A stretch of 64,000 nucleotides of DNA, taken from contig NZ_JADWYM010000026.1 in the NCBI RefSeq assembly GCF_022414535.1, positions 38,400-102,399 of the forward strand. The letters are read 5' to 3'. The stretch is from Streptomyces sp. MUM 2J. Lineage in GTDB: Bacteria > Actinomycetota > Actinomycetes > Streptomycetales > Streptomycetaceae. Shown in pieces: positions 40,929 to 49,840 of this stretch. How positions within the stretch are numbered: position 1 is the first letter of the stretch; each line of letters starts with the position of its first letter. The notes beneath the pieces are model-generated. The model was not told the DNA's origin. It was given only the letters and a program-made list of their open reading frames with translations, and searched no databases. A program made the translations under genes and the position numbers.

Positions 40929-42905
40929 GTGTCAGACGTCCGTGTGATCATCCAACGCGATTCCGAGCGGGAAGAGCGCGTGGTGACGACGGGCACTACG
41001 GCTGCCGACGTCTTCGCCGGTGAGCGCTCGATCGTCGCCGCCCGCGTGGGCGGCGAGCTGAAGGACCTCACCCACCAGCTGTCCGACGGTGACGAGGTCG
41101 AGGGCGTCGAGATCTCCTCCGAGGACGGCCTGAACATCCTGCGGCACTCCACCGCGCACGTGCTGGCCCAGGCCGTGCAGGAGATCTTCCCCGAGGCCAG
41201 GCTGGGCATCGGCCCGCCGGTCAAGGACGGTTTCTACTACGACTTCGACGTCGAGAAGCCGTTCACGCCCGAGGACCTCAAGGCCGTCGAGAAGAAGATG
41301 CAGGAGATCCAGAAGCGCGGCCAGCGCTTCGCGCGCCGCGTCGTGACCGACGAGCAGGCGCGCGAGGAACTCGCGGACGAGCCGTACAAGCTGGAGCTGA
41401 TCGGCCTCAAGGGCTCCGCGTCCTCCGACGACGGAGCGGACGTCGAGGTCGGTGCCGGCGAGCTGACGATCTACGACAACCTGGACGCCAAGACCGGCGA
41501 GCTGTGCTGGAAGGACCTCTGCCGCGGCCCGCACCTGCCCACCACCCGGCTGATCCCGGCGTTCAAGCTGATGCGCAACGCGGCCGCCTACTGGCGCGGC
41601 AGCGAGAAGAACCCGATGCTCCAGCGCATCTACGGCACCGCCTGGCCGTCCAAGGACGAGCTGAAGCAGTACCTGGACTTCCTCGCCGAGGCCGAGAAGC
41701 GCGACCACCGCAAGCTCGGCAGCGAGCTGGACCTGTTCTCCATCCCGGAGCAGATCGGCTCCGGCCTCGCCGTCTTCCACCCCAAGGGCGGCATCATCCG
41801 CCGGGTCATGGAGGACTACTCGCGGCGTCGCCACGAGGAGGAGGGCTACGAGTTCGTCTACACCCCGCACGCGACGAAGGGGAAGCTCTTCGAGACCTCG
41901 GGCCACCTGGACTGGTACGCCGACGGCATGTACCCGCCCATGCAGCTCGACGAGGGCGTGGACTACTACCTCAAGCCCATGAACTGCCCGATGCACAACC
42001 TGATCTTCGACGCGCGCGGCCGCTCCTACCGTGAACTGCCGCTGCGCCTGTTCGAGTTCGGGACCGTGTACCGGTACGAGAAGTCGGGCGTCGTGCACGG
42101 CCTGACCCGCGCCCGCGGATTCACCCAGGACGACGCGCACATCTACTGCACCCGCGAGCAGATGTCGGAGGAACTCGACAAGACGCTCACCTTCGTCCTC
42201 GGCCTGCTGCGGGACTACGGTCTGACCGACTTCTACCTGGAGCTGTCCACCAAGGACCCGGAGAAGTTCGTCGGCTCCGACGAGGCCTGGGAGGAGGCCA
42301 CCGAGACCCTCCGCCAGGTCGCCGAGAAGCAGGGGCTGCCGCTGGTGCCCGACCCGGGCGGCGCCGCCTTCTACGGTCCGAAGATCTCCGTCCAGGCCAA
42401 GGACGCCATCGGCCGCACCTGGCAGATGTCGACCATCCAGCTCGACTTCAACCTGCCGGAGCGCTTCGACCTGGAGTACACCTCCGCGGACGGCTCCAAG
42501 CAGCGCCCGGTCATGATCCACCGCGCGCTCTTCGGCTCCATCGAGCGGTTCTTCGCGGTGCTCCTGGAGCACTACGCGGGCGCCTTCCCGGCCTGGCTGG
42601 CCCCCGTGCAGGCGATCGGCATCCCGATCGGCGACGCGCACGTGGAGTACCTGCAGCAGTTCGCCGCGGAGGCGAAGCGCAAGGGGCTTCGGGTGGAGGT
42701 GGACTCCTCGTCCGACCGTATGCAGAAGAAGATCAGGACCGCGCAGAAGCAGAAGGTCCCCTTCATGATCATCGTGGGTGACGACGACATGAACGCGGGC
42801 ACGGTCTCGTTCCGCTACCGCGACGGCTCGCAGGAGAACGGCATCCCCCGCGCCGAGGCGCTGGCGAAGCTCCTCGACGTGGTGGAGCGCCGCGTCCAGG
42901 TCTAG
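40929..42905 (+). CDS. thrS: Threonyl-tRNA synthetase
   Basis: A 658-residue class II synthetase. The TGS domain lies at the N-terminus, the editing domain has RHSTAHVLAQA (HXXXH), and the catalytic core shows the zinc/threonine region NCPMHNLIF, motif 2 around EFGTVYRYEKSG, motif 3 IHRALFGSIERFFAVLLE, and the C-terminal anticodon-binding domain. The GTG 40929 follows TCAGGAGAG. It charges tRNA-Thr. A hairpin terminator and a 63-bp dispersed repeat lie just after the stop. A HIT protein follows, as in mycobacteria (thrS-HIT). Confidence 0.96.
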   Translation: MSDVRVIIQRDSEREERVVTTGTTAADVFAGERSIVAARVGGELKDLTHQLSDGDEVEGVEISSEDGLNILRHSTAHVLAQAVQEIFPEARLGIGPPVKDGFYYDFDVEKPFTPEDLKAVEKKMQEIQKRGQRFARRVVTDEQAREELADEPYKLELIGLKGSASSDDGADVEVGAGELTIYDNLDAKTGELCWKDLCRGPHLPTTRLIPAFKLMRNAAAYWRGSEKNPMLQRIYGTAWPSKDELKQYLDFLAEAEKRDHRKLGSELDLFSIPEQIGSGLAVFHPKGGIIRRVMEDYSRRRHEEEGYEFVYTPHATKGKLFETSGHLDWYADGMYPPMQLDEGVDYYLKPMNCPMHNLIFDARGRSYRELPLRLFEFGTVYRYEKSGVVHGLTRARGFTQDDAHIYCTREQMSEELDKTLTFVLGLLRDYGLTDFYLELSTKDPEKFVGSDEAWEEATETLRQVAEKQGLPLVPDPGGAAFYGPKISVQAKDAIGRTWQMSTIQLDFNLPERFDLEYTSADGSKQRPVMIHRALFGSIERFFAVLLEHYAGAFPAWLAPVQAIGIPIGDAHVEYLQQFAAEAKRKGLRVEVDSSSDRMQKKIRTAQKQKVPFMIIVGDDDMNAGTVSFRYRDGSQENGIPRAEALAKLLDVVERRVQV

Positions 42906-42920
42906 GGGGTGCCGGGAAAG

Positions 42921-42983
42921 TCCCGCACAGCGTCCACGGCGCCCGGCACGCGCTCTCGCCGCACCGGCCGTAAGCCCGAGTAC
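42921..42983. repeat. 63-bp dispersed repeat, copy 1 (after thrS)
   Basis: Nearly identical to 63571-63633 after relA (four mismatches over 63 bases, all transitions). Both copies lie in non-coding DNA 15-30 bases past a stop codon. Confidence 0.85.
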
Positions 42984-42984
42984 A

Positions 42985-43011
42985 GCCGGTGCGGGGAAGC
43001 CCCGCACCGGC
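42985..43011 (+). terminator. Terminator of thrS
   Basis: A perfect 12-bp stem (GCCGGTGCGGGG, 42985-42996, with 43000-43011), loop AAG, directly after the dispersed repeat. Confidence 0.8.
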
Positions 43012-43118
43012 TCGCCGGACCCGTCAAATCGCCGGGTCCCCGCGTGTGCCGGAAGGGCTCCCGGGGGATCCCGGGGGCCTTTCCCCTCGGCCCTCGCCGA
43101 CGCCATATGCTGCACGTC

Positions 43119-43667
43119 ATGACGAATGAGCCGGAACAGCAGTGGGGAGTGGGAACGCCCGACGCGTTCCAGCGCTTGTGGACGCCTCACCGGATGGCCT
43201 ACATCCAGGGCGAGGGCAAGCCGACCGGACCGGGCGCCGACGAAGGCTGTCCCTTCTGCTCCATCCCGGCCAGGTCCGACGAGGACGGGCTGATCGTCCG
43301 GCGTGGTGAGCACGTGTACGCGGTGCTCAACCTCTACCCCTACAACGGCGGCCACCTCATGTCGGTGCCCTACCGTCACGTAGCCGACTACACCGACCTC
43401 ACGGACGAGGAGACCGCCGAGCTGGCCGACATGACCAAGCAGGCCATGACCGCCCTGCGCGCGGCCTCCGGTGCCCACGGCTTCAACATCGGCATGAACC
43501 AGGGCAGCGTGGCGGGCGCCGGCATCGCGGCCCACCTGCACCAGCACGTCGTGCCCCGCTGGGGCGGGGACACCAACTTCCTGCCGGTGATCGGCCACAC
43601 GAGGGTGCTGCCTCAGTTGCTGGCCGACACCCGCAAGATGCTCGCCGAGGCGTGGCCGGGGGCCTGA
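43119..43667 (+). CDS. HIT-family protein (AP4A phosphorylase-like)
   Basis: 182 residues. The HIT triad is HLHQH in AAHLHQHVVPRW, and the N-terminal block includes a CXXC zinc site (CPFCSIP) and PYNGGHLMSVPYRHV. The mycobacterial neighbour of thrS, Rv2613c, is reported as a diadenosine tetraphosphate phosphorylase, so hydrolysis or phosphorolysis of nucleotide substrates is likely. The start is ATG 43119 (43107 is an alternative). No ribosome site is present, but a TATGCT hexamer lies 8 bases upstream, suggesting a leaderless message. Confidence 0.88.
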   Translation: MTNEPEQQWGVGTPDAFQRLWTPHRMAYIQGEGKPTGPGADEGCPFCSIPARSDEDGLIVRRGEHVYAVLNLYPYNGGHLMSVPYRHVADYTDLTDEETAELADMTKQAMTALRAASGAHGFNIGMNQGSVAGAGIAAHLHQHVVPRWGGDTNFLPVIGHTRVLPQLLADTRKMLAEAWPGA

Positions 43668-43670
43668 CCC

Positions 43671-43690
43671 GCGGGCCGGGCCCGGCCCGC
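43671..43690. terminator. Palindrome between HIT gene and convergent membrane-protein gene
   Basis: GCGGGCCGGGCCCGGCCCGC is a perfect 20-bp palindrome 4 bases after the HIT stop and 218 bases before the end of the convergent gene. It is G/C only. With no loop to spare it would form a short hairpin; a terminator role is plausible but weak. Confidence 0.4.
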
Positions 43691-43908
43691 GCCGCGCCGG
43701 GGGTCGGGGGCGGGGCCGACGGGGTCCGGGGAGCGGCCCACCGGGACGGTCGCCCGGACCCGCCCCGGCGGGCCGGACGCCCGCCCCCGGCGGACCGGTC
43801 GGGAGCGGGTGCCCGCACCGCGCGGCGAAGCACGAACCCGCCCGAAGCGACCCACACGCCTTGTGCGGGAGCAGGCGGGAATCCCGAGCCTTTGGGCCCG
43901 GGAGGATG

Positions 43909-45570
43909 TCAGGCGTCGTACACGTCGGCCTTGCGCGGCGACGGGTCCTGCACCGCTGTGCTGAGGGCCGCCGACCGCGCCCCGAACTTCTCCGTGTCGA
44001 CCCCGTTCTCCTGTAGCACCTTGATCGCCGCGGAGTGCACGACCCTCAGCACCGGCGTGGCCGCCCGCAGCGCGTCGTCGGCCATGAACCGGTGGCGCCA
44101 GGGCTGATCGGCCCAGGCGTGCCGCAGCCCGAACGGCTCCGGCAGGGCGATCGTGCCGCCCAGCCAGTTCAGCAGCGGCGGATACCAGGTCAGCGGCGCC
44201 CGGACGGCGAGCCGTACCACCTCGTCGGTGGTGACCAGCGGCAGCTTCACCGTGCGGGTCTCCCACGGCTTGAACGACTTGGTCACCTGCTTGCTGGGTG
44301 CCTCGGGCTTGCTGGTGAACAGGGAGTTCACCGGGCCCAGGGCGTGTCCGGTGACCTCGATGCGCAGCGTCTCGTGCAGAACCGTCACCGTGATCAGCAT
44401 GGTGATGACCAGCTGGCCGTCCCACAGCGTCCACTGCACCCCCAGGTAGTGCCGGTCGCCCGCCCCGAACTGCTGCTTGTTGCAGATCTCCTGGACGGCG
44501 TGCGGCTTGACCTGGTAGGCCTCGACGTCCGTGCCCTCGGGCCGGGAGACCGCCCCGGCGTTCTCCCCGATGGGCGAGACGATCCAGTGCCGTATGGACG
44601 GGGTGGGGAAGCCACCGGTGTTCAGTGGCCCGCGCTCCAGCATGCGCAGCTGGTCGTGGATGGCCCGGACGACGTCCCAGCTGCGGAAGGGGTGGATCTC
44701 CCGCACGGCGTCGGCCGGCACCAGGTTCTCGGCGAGCTGCCAGACCCCCCAGCGGGTGCCCATGCCGAGGATGCCCTTCGGGCCGGCGTAGAAGACGGAG
44801 TTCGACTGCTGTTCGGCGCTGAGCCGGGCCAGGGACTGGCGCAGTTCCTCGGCCGCCGTCTCGCGTGGGCCGGTCGGCACCGCCTCGGGTATCTTCGCGC
44901 CCACGCTGCTGCCCGACAGCAGGCCGTCCCAGCGCTCCCGGAGGTCCCGGGCGGTGCGCTCGCAGATCCGCCGCGCCCAGTACCAGCCGATGACCGGCAT
45001 GACCACGCACGCGCGTGCGTACCAGGCCCAGAATCCGGTGAAGGGCATCCTGACGAAGAAGACCACGGCGAGCACGGCGACGCCGACCAGCAGGGTGGTG
45101 CCGAGGGCGGAGGCCCGCCGGTCCTCCCGCTTGGCGACGCTGCTGCGGATCTGGAAGACGAGCAGCCAGACCAGCAGCCCCGGCAGGAAGAGCAGCCCGC
45201 ACACCACCATGATCGTGCTGAGTCGGTTGTCACGGTCCCGCCGGATGTTGTTGGCCGCCAGGCAGTGCTCGACGACCGCCTGCGGTTCGGTGCCGAAGGA
45301 CTGGACGAGCGGCTTGCGGCCACCGCCCAGCATGCGGTTCACCACCGCGTGGGAGAACGCCTCGCCCAGGTTGGGCCGGAAGACCGTGGCCCATGACCGG
45401 CCCGCTTTCACCGCCGTCTGGTGCCACTCGTTGTCGGCCTTCTTGATGTCCTCCACCGGGCTGTCCCGGTAGGCCGCCGAGGCCAGCGCGAAGGTCGCCG
45501 TCTGGCCCTCGTCGCCGGTGCGTGGCACCTGTGGTCCGAAGACGTCCGCGTAACCGCTCTCCACGGTCAC
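43909..45570 (-). CDS. Membrane protein of unknown family
   Basis: About 553 residues from GTG 45570 (in-frame; GGGGGTGGGAT just upstream). Residues 1-115 are soluble, then two to three membrane segments lie near 120-200 (TIMVVCGLLFLPGLLVWLLVFQI; LLVGVAVLAVVFFVRM; FWAWYARACVVMPVIGWYW). The remaining 350 residues are a soluble domain with a Trp-rich core (GPKGILGMGTRWGVWQL, VQWTLWDGQLVITMLITV) and a conserved GGTIALPEPFGLRHAW near the end. No family was recognised. It is the downstream gene of a minus-strand pair with EF-G2 and separates HIT from pgsA. Confidence 0.78.
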   Translation of the reverse strand: MTVESGYADVFGPQVPRTGDEGQTATFALASAAYRDSPVEDIKKADNEWHQTAVKAGRSWATVFRPNLGEAFSHAVVNRMLGGGRKPLVQSFGTEPQAVVEHCLAANNIRRDRDNRLSTIMVVCGLLFLPGLLVWLLVFQIRSSVAKREDRRASALGTTLLVGVAVLAVVFFVRMPFTGFWAWYARACVVMPVIGWYWARRICERTARDLRERWDGLLSGSSVGAKIPEAVPTGPRETAAEELRQSLARLSAEQQSNSVFYAGPKGILGMGTRWGVWQLAENLVPADAVREIHPFRSWDVVRAIHDQLRMLERGPLNTGGFPTPSIRHWIVSPIGENAGAVSRPEGTDVEAYQVKPHAVQEICNKQQFGAGDRHYLGVQWTLWDGQLVITMLITVTVLHETLRIEVTGHALGPVNSLFTSKPEAPSKQVTKSFKPWETRTVKLPLVTTDEVVRLAVRAPLTWYPPLLNWLGGTIALPEPFGLRHAWADQPWRHRFMADDALRAATPVLRVVHSAAIKVLQENGVDTEKFGARSAALSTAVQDPSPRKADVYDA

Positions 45571-45753
45571 ATCCCACCCCCGATCGCCGCACGGTCGCTT
45601 CTGCGGCCTTCCCGACTTCCGTCCTGCGCACACCTGTTGATCAGGTCATCAGCGTATCCGCATGCGGCAGCGGACGGCCGGCGGACGGCCGAAGACGCCC
45701 GCCGACGCGGAACGAGCGCCCCGCGCACGCCGCTTGGGTGCGCCGGGCGTCGA

Positions 45754-47952
45754 CTACGAGGCCTCGCGCGCCTGTTCGCGTACCCGCTCGGCGACCTGCA
45801 CGGGCATCGGTTCGTGCCGGGCGTAGCGGCGGCTGAAGCGCGCCGTGCCGTGCGACAGCGACCGCAGATCGACCGTGTAGCGACCGATCTCGATCTCCGG
45901 CACCTCGGCGCGCACCAGGGTGCGTCCCCCGGCCGTCTGCTCGGTGCCCAGCACCCGGCCGCGCCGCCCGGACAGGTCACTCATCACGGCACCCACGTAC
46001 GCGTCGCCGACGAGTACGCTCACCTCGGCGACCGGCTCCAGCAGGTGGATGCGCGCGTCGGCGGAGGCCTCCCGCAACGCGAGCGCGCCGGCGGTCTGGA
46101 AGGCGGCGTCGGAGGAGTCCACGGAGTGCGCCTTGCCGTCCAGCAGGGTGATGCGGACGTCGATGAGCGGATACCCGGCGGCGACCCCCTTGGCGGCCTG
46201 CGCCCGCACCCCCTTCTCGACCGACGGGATGAACTGCCGGGGCACCGCTCCGCCGACCACCTTGTCGACGAACTCGATGCCCGAGCCGCCGGGCAGCGGC
46301 TCCACCTCGATCTCGCAGATCGCGTACTGGCCGTGCCCGCCGGACTGCTTCACATGCCGCCCGCGGCCCGCCGACCTCGTCGCGAACGTCTCCCGGAGGG
46401 ACACCCGGTGCGGGACGACGTCGACCTGGACGCCGTAGCGCGTGCGCAGCCGTTCCAGAGCGACGTCCGCGTGCGCCTCGCCCAGGCACCACAGGACCAC
46501 CTGATGGGTGTCCTGGTTCTGCTCCAGTCGCATGGTCGGGTCCTCCGCGACCAGCCGGGCCAGCCCCTGGGAGAGCTTGTCCTCGTCGGGCTTGCTGTGC
46601 GCCTGGATCGCGAGCGGCAGGAGCGGGTCGGGCATCTGCCACGGCTCCACCAGCAGAGGGTCGTTCCTGGCCGACAGCGTGTCCCCGGTCTCGGCGCGGC
46701 CGAGCTTCGCCACGCACACCAGATCTCCGGCGACCGCGTGCGTCACCGGCCGCTGCTGCTTGCCGAACGGCGTGGACAGCGCGCCGACGCGCTCGTCGAC
46801 GTCGTGGTCCTCGTGCCCGCGGTCCGTCATGCCGTGCCCGGAGACGTGGACGGTGTCGTCAGGGCGCAGGGTGCCGGAGAAGACACGGATCAGGGACAGC
46901 CGGCCCACGTAGGGGTCGGAGGAGGTGCGCACGACCTCCGCGACCAGCGGTCCGCCCGGGTCGCACGGCTCCAGCTCGCGCGGCTTGCCGTCGATCGTGG
47001 TCACCGCGGGGGTGGGGTGCTCGAACGGGGTCGGGAAGCCGCCGGTGACCAGTTCCAGGAGCTCCACCGTGCCCAGGCCCTGGCGGGCGCCCTCGGCCGC
47101 GGGGGCGGCGGCCAGGACGGGGAAGAAGGAGCCGCGTGCCACGGCCCGCTCCAGGTCGTCCACCAGCGTCTCGACGTCGACCTGCTCGCCGCCGAGGTAG
47201 CGGTCCATGAGGGTCTCGTCCTCGCTCTCCGCGATGATCCCCTCGATGAGCCGGTTGCGGGCCTCGTCGATGAGCGGCAACTGGTCCCCGCCCGGCTCGG
47301 ACTCCTTGCGCTCCCCGGTCGAGTAGTCGAACAGCTTCTGCGACAGCAGGCCGATCAGCCCGGTCACCGGCGCGTGCCCGTCCGGGCCCTGCGGCCCGTG
47401 CAGCGGCAGGTAGAGCGGCAGCACCGCATCGGGGTCGTCGCCGCCGAAGGCCTCCGCGCAGATCCGCGTCATCTCCTCGAAGTCCGCCCGGGCGGACTCC
47501 AGGTGCGTCACGACGATCGCCCGGGGCATGCCGACGGCCGCGCACTCGTCCCAGACCATGCGGGTGGAGCCGTCCACGCCGTCGGAGGCCGAGACGACGA
47601 AAAGGGCCGCGTCCGCCGCGCGCAGACCGGCCCGCAGTTCCCCGACGAAGTCGGCGTATCCGGGGGTGTCCAACAGGTTGATCTTGATGCCGTTCCACTC
47701 GACGGGCACCAGGGACAGCTGCACGGAGCGCTGCTGCCGGTGCTCGATCTCGTCGTAGTCGGAGACGGTGCCGCCGTCCTCCACGCGGCCCGCCCGGTTC
47801 ACCGCGCCCGCCGTCAGCGCGAGCGCCTCCACCAGCGTCGTCTTGCCCGATCCGGAGTGGCCGACCAGCACCACATTCCGTACGGACTGCGGATGGTCGG
47901 CCGCCGTTGCCCTGCCGGCGGCCCCGGGGTGGGTGTGTGCCTTGTCGCCCAT
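45754..47952 (-). CDS. Elongation factor G-like protein EF-G2
   Basis: A 732-residue translational GTPase of the FusA2 type. The P-loop is GHSGSGKTTL (residues 31-40), and G3 is DTPGYADF. The NKXD G4 motif is replaced by THLE (149-152), and the G2 region differs from canonical EF-G. Domains II to V follow (for example VKQSGGHGQYAICEIEVEPL). ATG 47952 was chosen for the GGGAGGCAGGATC ribosome site. In M. smegmatis the orthologue binds GTP but has no ribosome-stimulated GTPase activity and cannot replace EF-G, so this is probably a regulatory or stress variant. Confidence 0.9.
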   Translation of the reverse strand: MGDKAHTHPGAAGRATAADHPQSVRNVVLVGHSGSGKTTLVEALALTAGAVNRAGRVEDGGTVSDYDEIEHRQQRSVQLSLVPVEWNGIKINLLDTPGYADFVGELRAGLRAADAALFVVSASDGVDGSTRMVWDECAAVGMPRAIVVTHLESARADFEEMTRICAEAFGGDDPDAVLPLYLPLHGPQGPDGHAPVTGLIGLLSQKLFDYSTGERKESEPGGDQLPLIDEARNRLIEGIIAESEDETLMDRYLGGEQVDVETLVDDLERAVARGSFFPVLAAAPAAEGARQGLGTVELLELVTGGFPTPFEHPTPAVTTIDGKPRELEPCDPGGPLVAEVVRTSSDPYVGRLSLIRVFSGTLRPDDTVHVSGHGMTDRGHEDHDVDERVGALSTPFGKQQRPVTHAVAGDLVCVAKLGRAETGDTLSARNDPLLVEPWQMPDPLLPLAIQAHSKPDEDKLSQGLARLVAEDPTMRLEQNQDTHQVVLWCLGEAHADVALERLRTRYGVQVDVVPHRVSLRETFATRSAGRGRHVKQSGGHGQYAICEIEVEPLPGGSGIEFVDKVVGGAVPRQFIPSVEKGVRAQAAKGVAAGYPLIDVRITLLDGKAHSVDSSDAAFQTAGALALREASADARIHLLEPVAEVSVLVGDAYVGAVMSDLSGRRGRVLGTEQTAGGRTLVRAEVPEIEIGRYTVDLRSLSHGTARFSRRYARHEPMPVQVAERVREQAREAS

Positions 47953-48197
47953 GATCCTGCCTCCCGTGCACGGTGAGGTCACTGTGGGCGCGGACACGCG
48001 GAACCCTCCACGGGAGGGGGCAGCCCCGTCCGGGCGGCTCCGGCGACGCCCGCGTTCTTCGAGCTTTCCACTCCCGTCACGGTGCGTCCATACGACGGAC
48101 GCGATCGCGCCGCCTGGAGGGCGCCCGCCTGCCATCCGCCGGATCCGGCCCCCGGGAGCGGGTGCCCGCCCCTCGTCCGGACGCGCGCGTGACTACG
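47953..48197. other. Divergent promoter region between EF-G2 and pgsA
   Basis: 245 bases without a gene, containing the promoters of the minus-strand EF-G2 gene and the plus-strand pgsA operon. I could not single out core promoter elements with confidence. Confidence 0.35.
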
Positions 48198-48932
48198 ATG
48201 GGCCAGCCGGTGGCCAGCAGGGGCCGCTCGGCCACACCGACCCTCGGGAAGGCCATGCTGAACAAGTACGCGCGTGCATTCTTCACGCGTGTTCTCACAC
48301 CGTTCGCCGCGTTTCTCATCCGGCGGGGCGTCAGCCCCGACACGGTGACGCTCATCGGCACCGCGGGCGTGGTCGCGGGCGCGCTGGTCTTCTACCCCAG
48401 GGGCGAGTTCTTCTGGGGCACGGTCGTGATCACGCTGTTCGTCTTCTCCGACCTGGTCGACGGCAACATGGCGCGCCAGCTGGGCCGGTCCAGCCGCTGG
48501 GGCGCCTTCCTGGACTCCACCCTCGACCGGGTCGCCGACAGCGCGATCTTCGGCGGCTTCGCGCTCTGGTACGCGGGCGGCGGGGACGACAACGTCCTGT
48601 GCGCGGTGTCGATCTTCTGCCTGGCCAGCGGCCAGGTGGTGTCGTACACCAAGGCCCGCGGCGAGTCGATCGGGCTGCCGGTGGCCGTCAACGGGCTCGT
48701 CGAGCGCGCCGAGCGTCTGGTGATCTCCCTGGTCGCCGCCGGGTTCGCGGGACTGCACAAGTTCGGGGTGCCGGGCATCCAGTACCTGCTGCCGGTCGCC
48801 CTGTGGATCGTCGCCGTCGGCAGCCTGGTCACGCTGATCCAGCGGGTGGTCACCGTCCGCCGGGAGTCCGCCGAGGCGGAGGCCGCCGCGGCGGCCCAGC
48901 CGGAGGACCGGGGCAGGGAGACGGCGACATGA
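48198..48932 (+). CDS. pgsA: Phosphatidylinositol phosphate synthase (CDP-alcohol phosphatidyltransferase)
   Basis: A 244-residue membrane enzyme that joins CDP-diacylglycerol to inositol-1-phosphate, the first step of phosphatidylinositol and PIM lipids. The CDP-alcohol motif is complete: DLVDGNMARQLGRSSRWGAFLDSTLDR (read in parts, D-x2-DG-x2-AR-x8-G-x3-D-x3-D). Six membrane helices are apparent. ATG 48198 was used; GTG 48189 and ATG 48255 are in-frame alternatives. It overlaps the next gene in ATGA. The run thrS-HIT-...-pgsA-PatA-PimA matches the mycobacterial PIM locus. Confidence 0.93.
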   Translation: MGQPVASRGRSATPTLGKAMLNKYARAFFTRVLTPFAAFLIRRGVSPDTVTLIGTAGVVAGALVFYPRGEFFWGTVVITLFVFSDLVDGNMARQLGRSSRWGAFLDSTLDRVADSAIFGGFALWYAGGGDDNVLCAVSIFCLASGQVVSYTKARGESIGLPVAVNGLVERAERLVISLVAAGFAGLHKFGVPGIQYLLPVALWIVAVGSLVTLIQRVVTVRRESAEAEAAAAAQPEDRGRETAT

Positions 48933-49840
48933 GCGCCCGGGACCGGCTGACCGACGCGCTGTACGGACTCGGCTGGGGCACCGTCAAGAAGCTCCCCGAG
49001 CCGGCCGCCGTACGCCTCGGCCGCACCGTCGCCGACCTGGCCTGGAAGCGGCGCGGCAAGGGGGTGCTGCGGTTGGAGCGCAACTACGCGCGCGTGGTGC
49101 CCGGCGCGAGCCCCGAGCAGCTCGCGGAGCTGTCCCGCGCGGGCATGCGCTCGTACCTGCGCTACTGGATGGAATCCTTCCGACTCCCGGCCTGGAGCGC
49201 CGAGCGGGTCAGGACCGGCTTCGACCCCAAGGACGTCCACCACCTCACCGACGGGCTGGCCGCCGGAAACGGGGTCATCCTGGCCCTGCCGCACCTGGCC
49301 AACTGGGACCTCGCCGGGGCCTGGGTCACCACCGCCCTGGAGACGCCCTTCACCACCGTCGCCGAGCGCCTGAAGCCCGAGACCCTCTACGACCGCTTCG
49401 TCGCCTACCGCGAGGGCCTCGGCATGGAGGTCCTTCCGCACAGCGGCGGCACCGCCTTCGGGACGCTGGCCCGCCGCCTGCGTGACGGCGGGCTGGTCTG
49501 CCTGGTCTCCGACCGCGACCTGTCCGCCTCCGGCGTCGAGGTCGAGTTCTTCGGCGAGACCGCCCGCATGCCCGCCGGACCCGCCCTGCTCGCCCAGCAG
49601 ACCGGGGCGCTGCTGCTGCCGGTCACGCTCTGGTACGACGACTCCCCGGTCCTGCAGGGCCGGGTCCACCCCCCGATCGAGGTACCCGCGTCAGGCACCC
49701 GGGCCCAGAAGACGTCTGTCATGACACAGGCGCTGGCCGACGCCTTCGCCACGGGGATCGCGGACCATCCGGAGGACTGGCACATGCTCCAGCGGCTGTG
49801 GCTGAAGGACCTCGACCCGGCGAAGGGGCCCCTCTCGTGA
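48929..49840 (+). CDS. Phosphatidylinositol mannoside acyltransferase (PatA-like)
   Basis: A 303-residue acyltransferase of the LpxL/HtrB fold. The HX4D catalytic box is LALPHLANWDLAG (His, Asp), and the second block is VCLVSDRDLSASGVEVEFFGETARMPAGPALLA (read in parts). In mycobacteria PatA attaches palmitate to the mannose of PIM1 and PIM2. The ATG at 48929 overlaps the pgsA stop by 4 bp, and the stop overlaps the next gene's GTG, so translation is coupled through all three genes. The position between pgsA and pimA supports the assignment. Confidence 0.9.
   Translation: MSARDRLTDALYGLGWGTVKKLPEPAAVRLGRTVADLAWKRRGKGVLRLERNYARVVPGASPEQLAELSRAGMRSYLRYWMESFRLPAWSAERVRTGFDPKDVHHLTDGLAAGNGVILALPHLANWDLAGAWVTTALETPFTTVAERLKPETLYDRFVAYREGLGMEVLPHSGGTAFGTLARRLRDGGLVCLVSDRDLSASGVEVEFFGETARMPAGPALLAQQTGALLLPVTLWYDDSPVLQGRVHPPIEVPASGTRAQKTSVMTQALADAFATGIADHPEDWHMLQRLWLKDLDPAKGPLS

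Noticed and set aside
42909..43118. N-terminal extension of the HIT protein through the dispersed repeat
   Set aside because: The extension is Arg/Pro-rich, lies over the thrS terminator and repeat, and HIT proteins begin with the region at 43119.
45421..47976. An 851-codon plus-strand frame opposite EF-G2
   Set aside because: EF-G2 is clearly encoded on the minus strand; the opposite frame is His/Gln/Arg-rich shadow.
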